Positions 8,729 through 16,431 of a stretch of DNA of 64,000 nt are shown piece by piece; within the stretch, counting starts at the first letter, position 1; every line of letters begins with the position of its first letter. A model generated the notes under the pieces. It saw nothing but the letters and a program-made list of their open reading frames with translations, did no database searches and was not told the origin of the DNA. Origin of the DNA: Rhodoferax sp. (GTDB lineage Bacteria; Pseudomonadota; Gammaproteobacteria; Burkholderiales; Burkholderiaceae_C); contig JACKLK010000001.1 of the NCBI GenBank assembly GCA_024236015.1, positions 496,001 through 560,000 on the forward strand, read 5' to 3'. The translations under genes and the position numbers were made by a program.

Positions 8729-9457
8729 CTACTTCTTCGCGGCACCGAGGTAGGTGTCGATGACGCGCGGGTCCCGGGCCAGGTCGTCGGCCGGGCCCTG
8801 CAGCCCGATCTCGCCCATTTCCAGCACGAAGCCCCGGTCGGCCACGGCCAGCGCGGCGCGCGCGTTCTGCTCCACCAGCACGATGGTCACGCCGGTCTGG
8901 CGCAGCGTCTCGATGATGGAGAAGATCTCCTTGACGATCAGCGGCGCCAGGCCCAGGCTGGGTTCGTCGAGCATCAGCAGCGAGGGACGCGACATCAACG
9001 CACGGCCGACCGCCAGCATCTGGCGCTCGCCGCCCGACAGCGTGCCGGCCTCCTGGCTGCGCCGTTCCTGCAGGCGCGGGAACAGCGTGAAGACGTCGTC
9101 GAGCCGGTCGCGCCAGCGCGCATTGCGCAGGCGCACCTGGCGGTAGGCGCCCAGCACCAGGTTGTCCTGCACGCTCATGCTGCCGAACAGCTCGCGTTTC
9201 TCCGGCACCAGCGCGATGCCGAGCATCACGCGTTCCTCCAGCGTGAGATCGGTGATCGACGCGCCGTCGAACTCGATGGAGCCCTTGGCGGGCAGCATGC
9301 CCATCAGGGTGTTGAGCAAGGTCGACTTGCCGGCACCGTTGGGGCCGATCACGGTGACGACGCTGCCCTTGGCCGCATCCAGGCTCAATCCGTGCAGCAC
9401 CTCGGCGCGACCGTAACCGGCGCGCAGGTCGGTGACTTTCAGCAGGGGGGCGTTCAT
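8729..9457 (-). CDS. livF: Branched-chain/aromatic acid ABC transporter ATPase (LivF type)
   Basis: 242-residue cytoplasmic ATPase subunit of a Liv/HAAT importer. Walker A GPNGAGKST, signature LSGGERQMLAVGRAL, Walker B LLMLDEPSLGL and the ending FVLEMGEIGLQGPADDLARDP are typical of LivF. Start MNAPLLKVTDLRAGYG at 9457, one base after the stop of the fused livMG gene, so translation is coupled. It pairs with the ATPase half of LivMG. Given the cluster, the imported substrate is probably an aromatic acid rather than leucine; that is inference. Confidence 0.92.
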   Translation of the reverse strand: MNAPLLKVTDLRAGYGRAEVLHGLSLDAAKGSVVTVIGPNGAGKSTLLNTLMGMLPAKGSIEFDGASITDLTLEERVMLGIALVPEKRELFGSMSVQDNLVLGAYRQVRLRNARWRDRLDDVFTLFPRLQERRSQEAGTLSGGERQMLAVGRALMSRPSLLMLDEPSLGLAPLIVKEIFSIIETLRQTGVTIVLVEQNARAALAVADRGFVLEMGEIGLQGPADDLARDPRVIDTYLGAAKK

Positions 9458-9458
9458 C

Positions 9459-11225
9459 TCAATGCTCCGTTCCGAGGTAGGCTGCACGCACGGCCGGGTT
9501 GGCCTGCACCTCGGCCGGCGTGCCGCGTGTGAGCAAGGTGCCGAATTCCATCACCACCAGCTGGTCGCAGACGTCCATCACCAGGTCCATGTCGTGTTCC
9601 ACCAGCAGGATGCTCATGCCTTCGCCCTGCAACTGGCGCAGCACCTGGATCAGGTCCTGCTTTTCCTTGTGGCGCAGTCCGGCCGCGGGTTCGTCGAGCA
9701 GCAGCAGCGCCGGGTCGCAGCACAAGGCGCGGGCGATCTCCATCAGGCGCTGCGGGCCCATGGCCAGGTTGCCCGCCTGTTCGTGCAGGAATGCACCCAT
9801 GCCGATGCGTTCGAGCTGGCGCTGCGCCTCCTTCATCAGGCGCCGTTCCTCGGCGGCGTTCGTGCGCAGCATGGATGCGACCACGCCGCGCGAGCCGCGG
9901 GTATAGGCGCCCAGCGCGACGTTCTCGAGCACCGTCATGTCGGCAATCATCTTGACGTGCTGGAAGGTACGGGCCATGCCCTGGCGGGAGATCGCGCGCG
10001 AGGGCAGGGCGGTGATGTCCTGGCCGCGGAACCGCACCTGGCCCGAGGTCTTGCCCAGCACGCCGGTGATCAGGTTGAAGGTCGTGGACTTGCCGGCGCC
10101 GTTGGGGCCGATCAGCCCGACGATCCTGCCGGCCGGGATGTCGAAGCTGATGTCGTTGACCGCCACCAGGCCGCCGAACTCCTTGCGGACCTTGTCGACC
10201 TGCAGAACCGGTTCACCGGGCGCGGGCCGCGCGCGTACCGGCAGATCGGCGGCCTGCTGCCAGTCGACCTTGCGCGGCGGCGCCGGGAACCGGCGCGCCA
10301 CGACCGACCACAGGCCTTCGGGCATGTACTTGAGCAGCAGCACCATGGCAATGCCGAGCACGATGACCTCGTAGCTGCCGCTGGTGCCGATGAGCGCCGG
10401 CAACGCGACCTGCAGGTAGTCGTCGAGCAGCTTGACCAGGCCGGCGCCGACGATGGCGCCCCAGACATGGCCCACGCCGCCGATCACCGCCATGAACAGG
10501 TATTCGATGCCCATCTTCAGGCCGAACGCGGACGGGTTGACGGTGCGCTGGAAATGCGCGAGCAGCCAGCCGGCCACCGACGCGAACAGCGCCGCGATCA
10601 GGAAGATCGTGACCTTGTAGCGGAAGGTGTTGATGCCCATGGCCTCGGCCATCTGCGAGCCGCCCTTGAGGGACCGGATCGCGCGCCCGGGCCGCGAATC
10701 GAGCAGGTTCAGCAAGGCCACGGCACCGGCGATCAGCATGGCCCAGCACAACACGAAGAACAGGCGGCCCTGGCCGATGTCGACCGGGCCCACCGACAGG
10801 CTCTTGAGGCCCAGCAGTCCGTCGTACTTGCCCAGCGCATCGAGGTTGCCCATCAGGTAATACAGGGCCAGGCCCCAGGCGATGGTGGCCAGCGGCAGGT
10901 AGTGTCCCGACATGCGCAGCGTGACGAAGCCGACGACCAGCGCGCTGATGGTCGTGAGCGCCAGGCCGACGAACAGGGTCAGCCAGGGCGACATGCCGGT
11001 GTTGAGCGTGAGCCAGGCCGTGGTGTAGGCGCCGATGCCGACAAACGCGGCCTGGCCGAACGAGGTCAGGCCGCCGACCCCGGTCAGCAGCACCAGGCCC
11101 ATGCTGACCAGTGCATACAGGCCGATGTAGTTGAGCTGGGCGATCCAGAAGTCGGGCAACGGCAGCACCGCGACCAGCGGGATCGCGGCGATCAGCAGCA
11201 ACAGGGCGATTCGTTGACGGGTCAT
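9459..11225 (-). CDS. Fused LivM permease - LivG ATPase of a Liv-type ABC importer
   Basis: 588 residues joining two subunits. Residues 1 to about 330 are the LivM permease (about eight to ten hydrophobic segments; GVGGLTSFGQAAFVGIGAY and VIGGVGHVWGAIVGA are family motifs). A short linker leads to a LivG ATPase with Walker A GPNGAGKSTT and Walker B LLLLDEPAAGL. The ATPase signature is degenerate (LAMGPQRLMEIARAL in place of LSGGQ), as is common in LivG. The ATG at 11225 gives MTRQRIALLLL. The permease-ATPase fusion recurs in Burkholderiales. It lies downstream of livH, separated by 287 nt holding a 108-bp tandem repeat, and immediately upstream of livF. Confidence 0.92.
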   Translation of the reverse strand: MTRQRIALLLLIAAIPLVAVLPLPDFWIAQLNYIGLYALVSMGLVLLTGVGGLTSFGQAAFVGIGAYTTAWLTLNTGMSPWLTLFVGLALTTISALVVGFVTLRMSGHYLPLATIAWGLALYYLMGNLDALGKYDGLLGLKSLSVGPVDIGQGRLFFVLCWAMLIAGAVALLNLLDSRPGRAIRSLKGGSQMAEAMGINTFRYKVTIFLIAALFASVAGWLLAHFQRTVNPSAFGLKMGIEYLFMAVIGGVGHVWGAIVGAGLVKLLDDYLQVALPALIGTSGSYEVIVLGIAMVLLLKYMPEGLWSVVARRFPAPPRKVDWQQAADLPVRARPAPGEPVLQVDKVRKEFGGLVAVNDISFDIPAGRIVGLIGPNGAGKSTTFNLITGVLGKTSGQVRFRGQDITALPSRAISRQGMARTFQHVKMIADMTVLENVALGAYTRGSRGVVASMLRTNAAEERRLMKEAQRQLERIGMGAFLHEQAGNLAMGPQRLMEIARALCCDPALLLLDEPAAGLRHKEKQDLIQVLRQLQGEGMSILLVEHDMDLVMDVCDQLVVMEFGTLLTRGTPAEVQANPAVRAAYLGTEH

Positions 11226-11293
11226 GTCAGTTTTCCTCGGCGCAGCGCGCCACCCGCAGAGCATGAAAGGTCAAGCAGTCGTGGAGCAGGCCA

Positions 11294-11509
11294 GTCCAGG
11301 GGCCGCCGCGCACCGCCGCTCCGAAGCGGCCGGCCCGCCCCCCAGTGGGGGGTTCGGACGGTCGACACGCAGTGCGACCGGACAGACGGGGGGCGTCCGT
11401 CGTCCAGGGGCCGCCGCGCACGGCCGCTCCGAAGCGGCCGGCCCGCCCCCCAGTGGGGGGTTCGGACGGTCGACACGCAGTGCGACCGGACAGACGGGGG
11501 GCGTCTTTC
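11294..11509. repeat. 108-bp direct tandem repeat, two copies, between livH and livM
   Basis: Two adjacent, nearly identical 108-bp units (11294-11401 and 11402-11509) fill most of the 287-nt gap between livH and livMG. Differences visible by eye are one base in the first stem and the last few bases of each unit. Each unit contains a hairpin (GGCCGCT-CCGA-AGCGGCC-like), the self-complementary CCCCCCAGTGGGGGG and a GTCGAC site. It is not CRISPR: only two units, no spacers. Possible roles are transcript stabilisation or attenuation, or a mobile repetitive element; nothing decides between them here. Confidence 0.9.
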
Positions 11510-11512
11510 ATC

Positions 11513-12553
11513 TCAGTGCTCCTCGTCCGAATGGCCGCTGCGCAAGGATCGGATCAGCAACACCGGCAACACCAGCGTGAACACGATCACTTCCTTGAAG
11601 GCACTGGCCCAGAACGCGCCGAAGGCCTCGACGATGCCGACGAACAGCGCGCCGAGCAGCGCGCCGGGATAACTCGACAGGCCGGCCACGACGGCGGCGA
11701 CGAATCCCTTGAGGCCGATCAGGAAGCCGGAGTCGTAGAACACCGTGGTGGTCGGGCCGATCAGCAGGCCCGACAAGGCGCCGATCAGCGCGGCCATCAG
11801 GAAGGTCAGCTGGCCGGCGGCCTGGCTGGAGATGCCCATGAGCCGGGCGCCGGTGCGGTTGACGGCGGTGGCGCGCAGCGCCTTGCCGCGCAGCGACTTC
11901 TCGAAATACAGCCAAAGCAGCACGATCAGCGCGATCGACACCAGGAAGATGATGATGGTCTGGCCCTTGAACGTCACCGGGCCCAGCGGCACGCGGATAT
12001 CCCAGAAACTGGGGTTGCGGAAACCCTCGGCGCCAAAGAACAGCAGGCCCAGGCCGGTCATCGCGAAATGCACGCCGACCGAGACGATGAGCAGCACCAG
12101 CGGCGTCGCGGATTCCAGCGACTGGTAGGCCACCCGGTAGACCAGCGGGCCGTACGCGGTGACGATGGCCACGCTCAGCAGGGCCTGCATCCACAACGCG
12201 AACTGCTGGGGTGCGGCCCAGATCGCGAACAGGCAGACGATGACCGGGAATGCCAGCGTGCCCAGCGCCGACCGGCCGGCACGCAGGACATGGCCGTGGT
12301 GGCGCCATTGGCCGAACCCCTCCATCAGCGCGGCGGTGCCGGCCAGGATCAGCAGCAGCCACACGGTTCCCGGTGTCTTGCCGGTCTGCAGCATGGCCAG
12401 TGTCAATGCACCGTAGGCGACGAATTCACCTTGCGGAATGAAGATCACCCGGGTCACGGTGAACACCAGGACGGTTGCGAGCCCGAGCAGCGCGTAGATC
12501 GCGCCGTTGGTCACACCGTCCAGCAGCAGGATGCTGGCGATGGAGGAGTCCAT
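11513..12553 (-). CDS. livH: Branched-chain/aromatic acid ABC transporter permease (LivH type)
   Basis: 346-residue inner-membrane permease. The N-terminus (LLDGVTNGAIYALLGLATVLVF) and the motif YEKSLRGKALRATAVNRTGARLMGI-like (FEKSLRGKALRATAVNRTGA) are the LivH signature, followed by GPTTTVFYDSG and GLSSYPGALLGALFVGIVEAF. About nine hydrophobic segments. The ATG at 12553 directly begins the conserved region. It pairs with the LivM half of the fused protein and lies 121 nt downstream of the binding-protein gene. Confidence 0.92.
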   Translation of the reverse strand: MDSSIASILLLDGVTNGAIYALLGLATVLVFTVTRVIFIPQGEFVAYGALTLAMLQTGKTPGTVWLLLILAGTAALMEGFGQWRHHGHVLRAGRSALGTLAFPVIVCLFAIWAAPQQFALWMQALLSVAIVTAYGPLVYRVAYQSLESATPLVLLIVSVGVHFAMTGLGLLFFGAEGFRNPSFWDIRVPLGPVTFKGQTIIIFLVSIALIVLLWLYFEKSLRGKALRATAVNRTGARLMGISSQAAGQLTFLMAALIGALSGLLIGPTTTVFYDSGFLIGLKGFVAAVVAGLSSYPGALLGALFVGIVEAFGAFWASAFKEVIVFTLVLPVLLIRSLRSGHSDEEH

Positions 12554-12632
12554 GGGGTACCTTGAATCAAAAAGGGGCGGTGCTGGACGCAGCCGGCGTG
12601 CCGCGCGCCAGGCGGCACGCCGCGCACGATCC

Positions 12633-12655
12633 GCCGCGGGGACCGGCCCCGCGGC
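12633..12655 (-). other. Strong hairpin between livK and livH
   Basis: Perfect 9-bp inverted repeat (GCCGCGGGG / CCCCGCGGC) with a 5-base loop, 20 nt after the binding-protein stop. No T-tract follows on the minus strand, so it is more likely an mRNA-stabilising or partial attenuating hairpin than a full terminator. Such hairpins often let the binding protein be made in excess over the permeases; that role is inferred here. Confidence 0.5.
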
Positions 12656-12674
12656 ACAGGTCAGGCGGCAGGGT

Positions 12675-13805
12675 TTATTCGACCTTGAACTTGCCGTCGA
12701 CGACCTTGGTCATCACGCCGGTTTCCATGGTGTAGCCCCAGTGGTCGGCCGGCGTCCAGTTCATCACGCCGTGCGAGAACACGGTGCGGCCCATCGTCTC
12801 GAACGCGTCGCGCAAGGCGGCGCGGAACTCCGGCGTGCCCGGCTTGGCCTTCTTCAGTGCCAGCGGGACGGCTTTCTCCATCGCGACCTGGAAGTCATAG
12901 GAATGGCCGGCGAACTGGTTGCGCGTATTGGCTCCGAACTTCTGCTCGAACTTGGTCACGAAGTCGATCGCCAGCTTCTTGGACGGATGCGTGTCGGGCA
13001 ACTGGTCGCCGAGCAGCGCCGGGCCGGACACCACGAAGGAGCCCTCGACGGCCTTGCCGCCCAGGCGGATCAGGTCGGGCGTGGCGGCCGCATGGGTCTG
13101 GTAGATCTTGCCCTTGTAGCCACGGTCGACCAGCGCCAGCTGCGGCATGGCGGCGCCGGAGCCGGAGGCCACGACCAGGATGGCGTCGGGGTTGGCGGAG
13201 GTCAGCTTGAGTGCCTGGGGCGTCACGCTGGTGTCCGGACGCGCGAAACGCTCCGTGGCCACGAGCTTGATGCCGGCCTTGTCGAGCAGCGGGCCGATGG
13301 CGTCCAGCCACTGCTGGCCGTAGGCGTCGGTATAACCGAGGAATCCGATGGTCTTGATGCCCTGGCCCTTCATGTGCTCCACCACGGCATGGCCCATCAC
13401 GGTGTTGGACTGCGGCAGGCGGAACAACCACTTGTCCTTGCCAGCGGGCACGCCGACCGGCGAGCCGGCGACCTGGACCGTGCCGGCTTCGGCCGCGATG
13501 TCGGTCATCGCCGCCGCCACGGCGGTGATGCACGAGCCGAAGATCACGTCGACCTTGTCCTCGGTGACGAAGCGGCGCGCGTTCGCCGCACCCTTGCCCG
13601 GGTCGGTGGCGTCATCGAGGATCTCCAGGATGACCTTTTCTCCGGCGATCGTCTTGGGGAACAGTTCGAGCTGCTTCTGCATCGGAATGCCCAGGCCGGA
13701 GCCGGGTCCGGTCAGCGCCAGGCTGACGCCGATCCGGATGTCGGCCAGTGCCGCGGCGCTTGCAGCGGCGATGGCCAGGGCCAGCAGGGTTTTCTTGAAG
13801 GTCAT
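12675..13805 (-). CDS. Periplasmic substrate-binding protein of the Liv-type importer
   Basis: 376 residues with a clear Sec signal peptide (MTFKKTLLALAIAAASAAALA, cleaved before about residue 22) and the two-lobe LivJ/LivK-like fold (IRIGVSLALTGPGSGLGIPM at the start, FGSCITAVAAAMTDIAAEAG, GFLGYTDAYGQQWLD). It should capture the ligand in the periplasm and deliver it to LivH/LivMG/LivF. Binding proteins of this class next to hydroxycinnamate ligases, such as CouP of Rhodopseudomonas, bind aromatic acids, which is the likeliest ligand class here. It is separated from the upstream thioesterase by 57 nt and from livH by 121 nt with a strong hairpin. Confidence 0.9.
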   Translation of the reverse strand: MTFKKTLLALAIAAASAAALADIRIGVSLALTGPGSGLGIPMQKQLELFPKTIAGEKVILEILDDATDPGKGAANARRFVTEDKVDVIFGSCITAVAAAMTDIAAEAGTVQVAGSPVGVPAGKDKWLFRLPQSNTVMGHAVVEHMKGQGIKTIGFLGYTDAYGQQWLDAIGPLLDKAGIKLVATERFARPDTSVTPQALKLTSANPDAILVVASGSGAAMPQLALVDRGYKGKIYQTHAAATPDLIRLGGKAVEGSFVVSGPALLGDQLPDTHPSKKLAIDFVTKFEQKFGANTRNQFAGHSYDFQVAMEKAVPLALKKAKPGTPEFRAALRDAFETMGRTVFSHGVMNWTPADHWGYTMETGVMTKVVDGKFKVE

Positions 13806-13862
13806 GCGTGTCTCCTAGGGAGGGGGTTGAAAAACAACGGGAAAGCGGTGATGCGTGCGGGT

Positions 13863-14291
13863 TCAGCTGCACCGTGCGCGAATGTCCTCGGGCACGGGGA
13901 TGGCCTTGATGCGTTCGGGATCGTCTGGGTGGCGGATGCAGAACGCGCGCGTCTCCTGGCCTTCGCACAGCACGGTGTCGCCGCGCTGCACGACATGGCG
14001 ATGCAGGAAGACCTTGTCGCGCCATTCCTGCACGCTGGTGTGGATCTGCAGCCGTTCGCCATAGGTGGCCGGGCGCATGAAGCGGGTGTGGATCTCCAGC
14101 AGCGGCGTGCCGATGATGCCGCGTGTCTTGACCAGTTCGCGCCAGGGCGGCACGCCGCACCGGACGAAGAAGTTCAGCGACGACGCGTCCATCCACTTCG
14201 AGAAGTTCGGGAAGAACACGATGCCCGCCGGGTCGCAGTCGCCGAACATCACGTCGACTTCGTAGACGACGGTCCTGGGAATGTTCGTCAT
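13863..14291 (-). CDS. Acyl-CoA thioesterase of the 4-hydroxybenzoyl-CoA thioesterase (hotdog) family
   Basis: 142 residues. The N-terminal stretch VMFGDCDPAGIVFFPNFSKWMD contains the family's catalytic aspartate in the D-x-D-P-A-G-I-V-F context, and RFMRPATYGERLQI is also characteristic. Such enzymes hydrolyse aryl-CoA thioesters. In this cluster it would release the free aromatic acid (vanillate or 4-hydroxybenzoate type) after thiolysis; that step is inferred. Start MTNIPRTVVY at 14291 overlaps the stop of the SDR gene by 4 nt, implying cotranslation. Confidence 0.88.
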   Translation of the reverse strand: MTNIPRTVVYEVDVMFGDCDPAGIVFFPNFSKWMDASSLNFFVRCGVPPWRELVKTRGIIGTPLLEIHTRFMRPATYGERLQIHTSVQEWRDKVFLHRHVVQRGDTVLCEGQETRAFCIRHPDDPERIKAIPVPEDIRARCS

Positions 14292-15052
14292 CGCGGCGCC
14301 ATCCGCAATGCACCGTCCAGGCGGATGGTCTCGCCGTTGAGATGGTCGTTCTGCACGATGTGCGCGGCCAGGGCGGCGAACTCCTCGGGTTTGCCCAAGC
14401 GTGCGGGAAACGGGATGCTGGCCGCCAGCGACTGCTGCACCGGCTCGGGCAGCGCCTTGAGCAGCGGCGTGGCGAACAGGCCCGGCGCGATGGTGCATAC
14501 GCGGATGCCGTGCTGCGCCAGGTCGCGCGCCATCGGCAGCGTCATACCGACCACGCCGGCCTTGGACGCGCTGTAGGCCTGCTGGCCGACCTGGCCGTCA
14601 TAGGCGGCCACCGACGACGTGAACACCATCACGCCGCGAGCGCCGTCCTCCAGCGGGTCGAGCCGGGCGCAGGCGGCGGCAAACAGGCGCGCCGCGTTGT
14701 AGGTGCCGACCAGGTTGATGTTGATGACCCGGGCGAAATCTTCCAGCGCCGCGGCATGGCCGTCCTTGCCGACGACGCGCTTGGCGGTGCCGATGCCGGC
14801 GATCTGCATCAGGATGCGGGCCGGGCCGTGCGCGGCCGCGGCCTGGTCGATCGCCTGCTGCATGCTGTGCGGGTCGCTGACGTCGCAGCGCACGGCCAGG
14901 CCGCAGATGTCCTGCGCCACGCGCCGAGCATTGTCTTCGTTGAGGTCGAGCACGGCGACCTTGGCGCCCAGCAACGCGAGTTCGCGCGCCGTGGCTTCGC
15001 CGAGCCCGGAGCCGCCGCCGGTGACCAGTGCGGCCTGTCCTTGTATCTGCAT
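14288..15052 (-). CDS. Short-chain 3-hydroxyacyl-CoA dehydrogenase (HSD10-like SDR)
   Basis: 254-residue NAD-dependent SDR. The TGGGSGLG nucleotide motif is near residue 12, DLNED follows strand 2, the catalytic serine lies in VFTSSVAAYDGQVGQ, and YSASKAGV is the Y-x3-K motif. APGLFATPLLKALPEPVQQSL and the overall pattern resemble type II 3-hydroxyacyl-CoA dehydrogenases (HSD17B10-like). The expected reaction is 3-hydroxyacyl-CoA to 3-ketoacyl-CoA, between the hydratase and the thiolase encoded just upstream. ATG at 15052 (MQIQGQAALVTGGG), 22 nt after the thiolase stop. Confidence 0.88.
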   Translation of the reverse strand: MQIQGQAALVTGGGSGLGEATARELALLGAKVAVLDLNEDNARRVAQDICGLAVRCDVSDPHSMQQAIDQAAAAHGPARILMQIAGIGTAKRVVGKDGHAAALEDFARVININLVGTYNAARLFAAACARLDPLEDGARGVMVFTSSVAAYDGQVGQQAYSASKAGVVGMTLPMARDLAQHGIRVCTIAPGLFATPLLKALPEPVQQSLAASIPFPARLGKPEEFAALAAHIVQNDHLNGETIRLDGALRMAPR

Positions 15053-15074
15053 GGTGTGGTTTCCTTTGCGGGTT

Positions 15075-16328
15075 TCAGTGCGTGGCCTGGGGGTTCTCGA
15101 GCAGCAGGGCGATGCCCTGGCCGCCACCGACACAGGCGCTGCAGATGCCGTAACGCAGGCCCGAACGCTGCAGTTCGCGCGCCAGCGTGACGGTCAGCCG
15201 CACGCCGGTGCACGCCAGCGGATGGCCGAGTGCGATCGCGCCGCCGTTGACGTTGAGCCGCGCCAGATCCAGGCCCAGCTCGCGCGCCACCGACAGGGTC
15301 TGCGCGCCCTGGGCTTCGTTGATCTCGAAGCGGCCGATGTCCGACAGCGACAGCCCGGCGCGCTCGAGCAGCAGCCGGATCGCGGGTGCCGGCCCGATGC
15401 CCATGATCTCGGGCGGCACGCCGACGGCCGCCGCGGCGACCACGCGGGCCAGCGGCTGCTGGCCGTGGGTCTTGGCGTAAGCACCCGAGGTGACGACGCA
15501 GGCCGCGGCCGCGTCGACCAGTGCGGCGCTGTTGCCGCCGGTCTGCACGCCGCCGTCGAACACCGGCCTGAGCCGGGCCAGCACGTCCACCGGCGACACC
15601 CGGGGATGGGTGTCGGCCATGACTTCGGTGACCTTGCCCTGCAGCCGGATGCCGCGCGGCTGGTAGCCGTCCTGTTCGAACTTCTCGCTCACGACCGGGA
15701 CGATTTCACCGGCCAGGAATCCGCTGGACTGGGCCGCCACGGCCTTGGCGAAGGAGTCCGACGCGAACTGGTCGACCTGCTCGCGGGTGATGCCGTATTT
15801 GCGCGCCAGGTTCTCGGCGGTCTGGATCATGTTGATGCCGGCGGCGGGATCTTTCAGCGCCTCCCACATGTAGTCCTTGAAGCCCACCGGCGCACCGAGT
15901 TTGAAGCCGGTACGGTGGTCGAACGCGGCAATCGGATTGCGCGTCATGCTCTCGGTGCCGACCACCAGCGCGGCCTCGCATACGCCGGACTGGATCTGCT
16001 CGCCGGCCTGGCGGAACAGTTCGAAACCGGTGCCGCAGATGCGCTGGACCATGATGGCCGGCACCTCCTGCGGCACGCCGGCGTACAGGCCGATGTGGCG
16101 CGGCAGGAAGAACTGGTCGAAATCGCCTGGCGCCATGTTGCCGGTGATGACCGAATCGATGTCCGCCGCCGGGATGCCTGCGCGCGCCAGCGCCTCGCGC
16201 GCGACCTTGATGCCCAGGTCGGTCGGCGACACATGGCCGAGCGCGCCGCAATAGTCGACCATCGGCGTGCGCACGCCGGCGTGCATCCAGACATCGTCGA
16301 AGGCGTTGAACAGGCCCTTGCTTTTCAT
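15075..16328 (-). CDS. Thiolase (3-ketoacyl-CoA thiolase / acetyl-CoA acetyltransferase family)
   Basis: 417 residues, full length. Catalytic residues are in place: C98 (QRICGTGFE), H369 (GGAIALGHPLACTG) and C399 (CSACVGGGQG). The usual NEAFA motif is NEAQGAQ here, within the range seen in thiolases that act on unusual acyl chains. Expected reaction: CoA-dependent cleavage of a 3-ketoacyl-CoA to acetyl-CoA and a shortened acyl-CoA, which for a 3-aryl-3-ketopropionyl-CoA would be aroyl-CoA. Located between the SDR and the CoA ligase on the same strand; 103 nt separate it from the ligase. Confidence 0.9.
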   Translation of the reverse strand: MKSKGLFNAFDDVWMHAGVRTPMVDYCGALGHVSPTDLGIKVAREALARAGIPAADIDSVITGNMAPGDFDQFFLPRHIGLYAGVPQEVPAIMVQRICGTGFELFRQAGEQIQSGVCEAALVVGTESMTRNPIAAFDHRTGFKLGAPVGFKDYMWEALKDPAAGINMIQTAENLARKYGITREQVDQFASDSFAKAVAAQSSGFLAGEIVPVVSEKFEQDGYQPRGIRLQGKVTEVMADTHPRVSPVDVLARLRPVFDGGVQTGGNSAALVDAAAACVVTSGAYAKTHGQQPLARVVAAAAVGVPPEIMGIGPAPAIRLLLERAGLSLSDIGRFEINEAQGAQTLSVARELGLDLARLNVNGGAIALGHPLACTGVRLTVTLARELQRSGLRYGICSACVGGGQGIALLLENPQATH

Positions 16329-16431
16329 CGGTGCGTTCTCCGGTGGTGCGGTTGGTCCCGGCCAGGCGCGTCGGCGCAGCCGATGGCGGGCGGTGCGATT
16401 CGCATGGGGGGTGTGCGGCGACGGTGCGTCA

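Noticed and set aside
11294..11509. CRISPR array
   Set aside because: Only two units, each 108 bp with no spacer and no cas genes nearby.
9432..11672. A 746-codon plus-strand frame opposite livF/livMG
   Set aside because: His/Gln/Ala-rich antisense translation of the transporter genes with no conserved motif.
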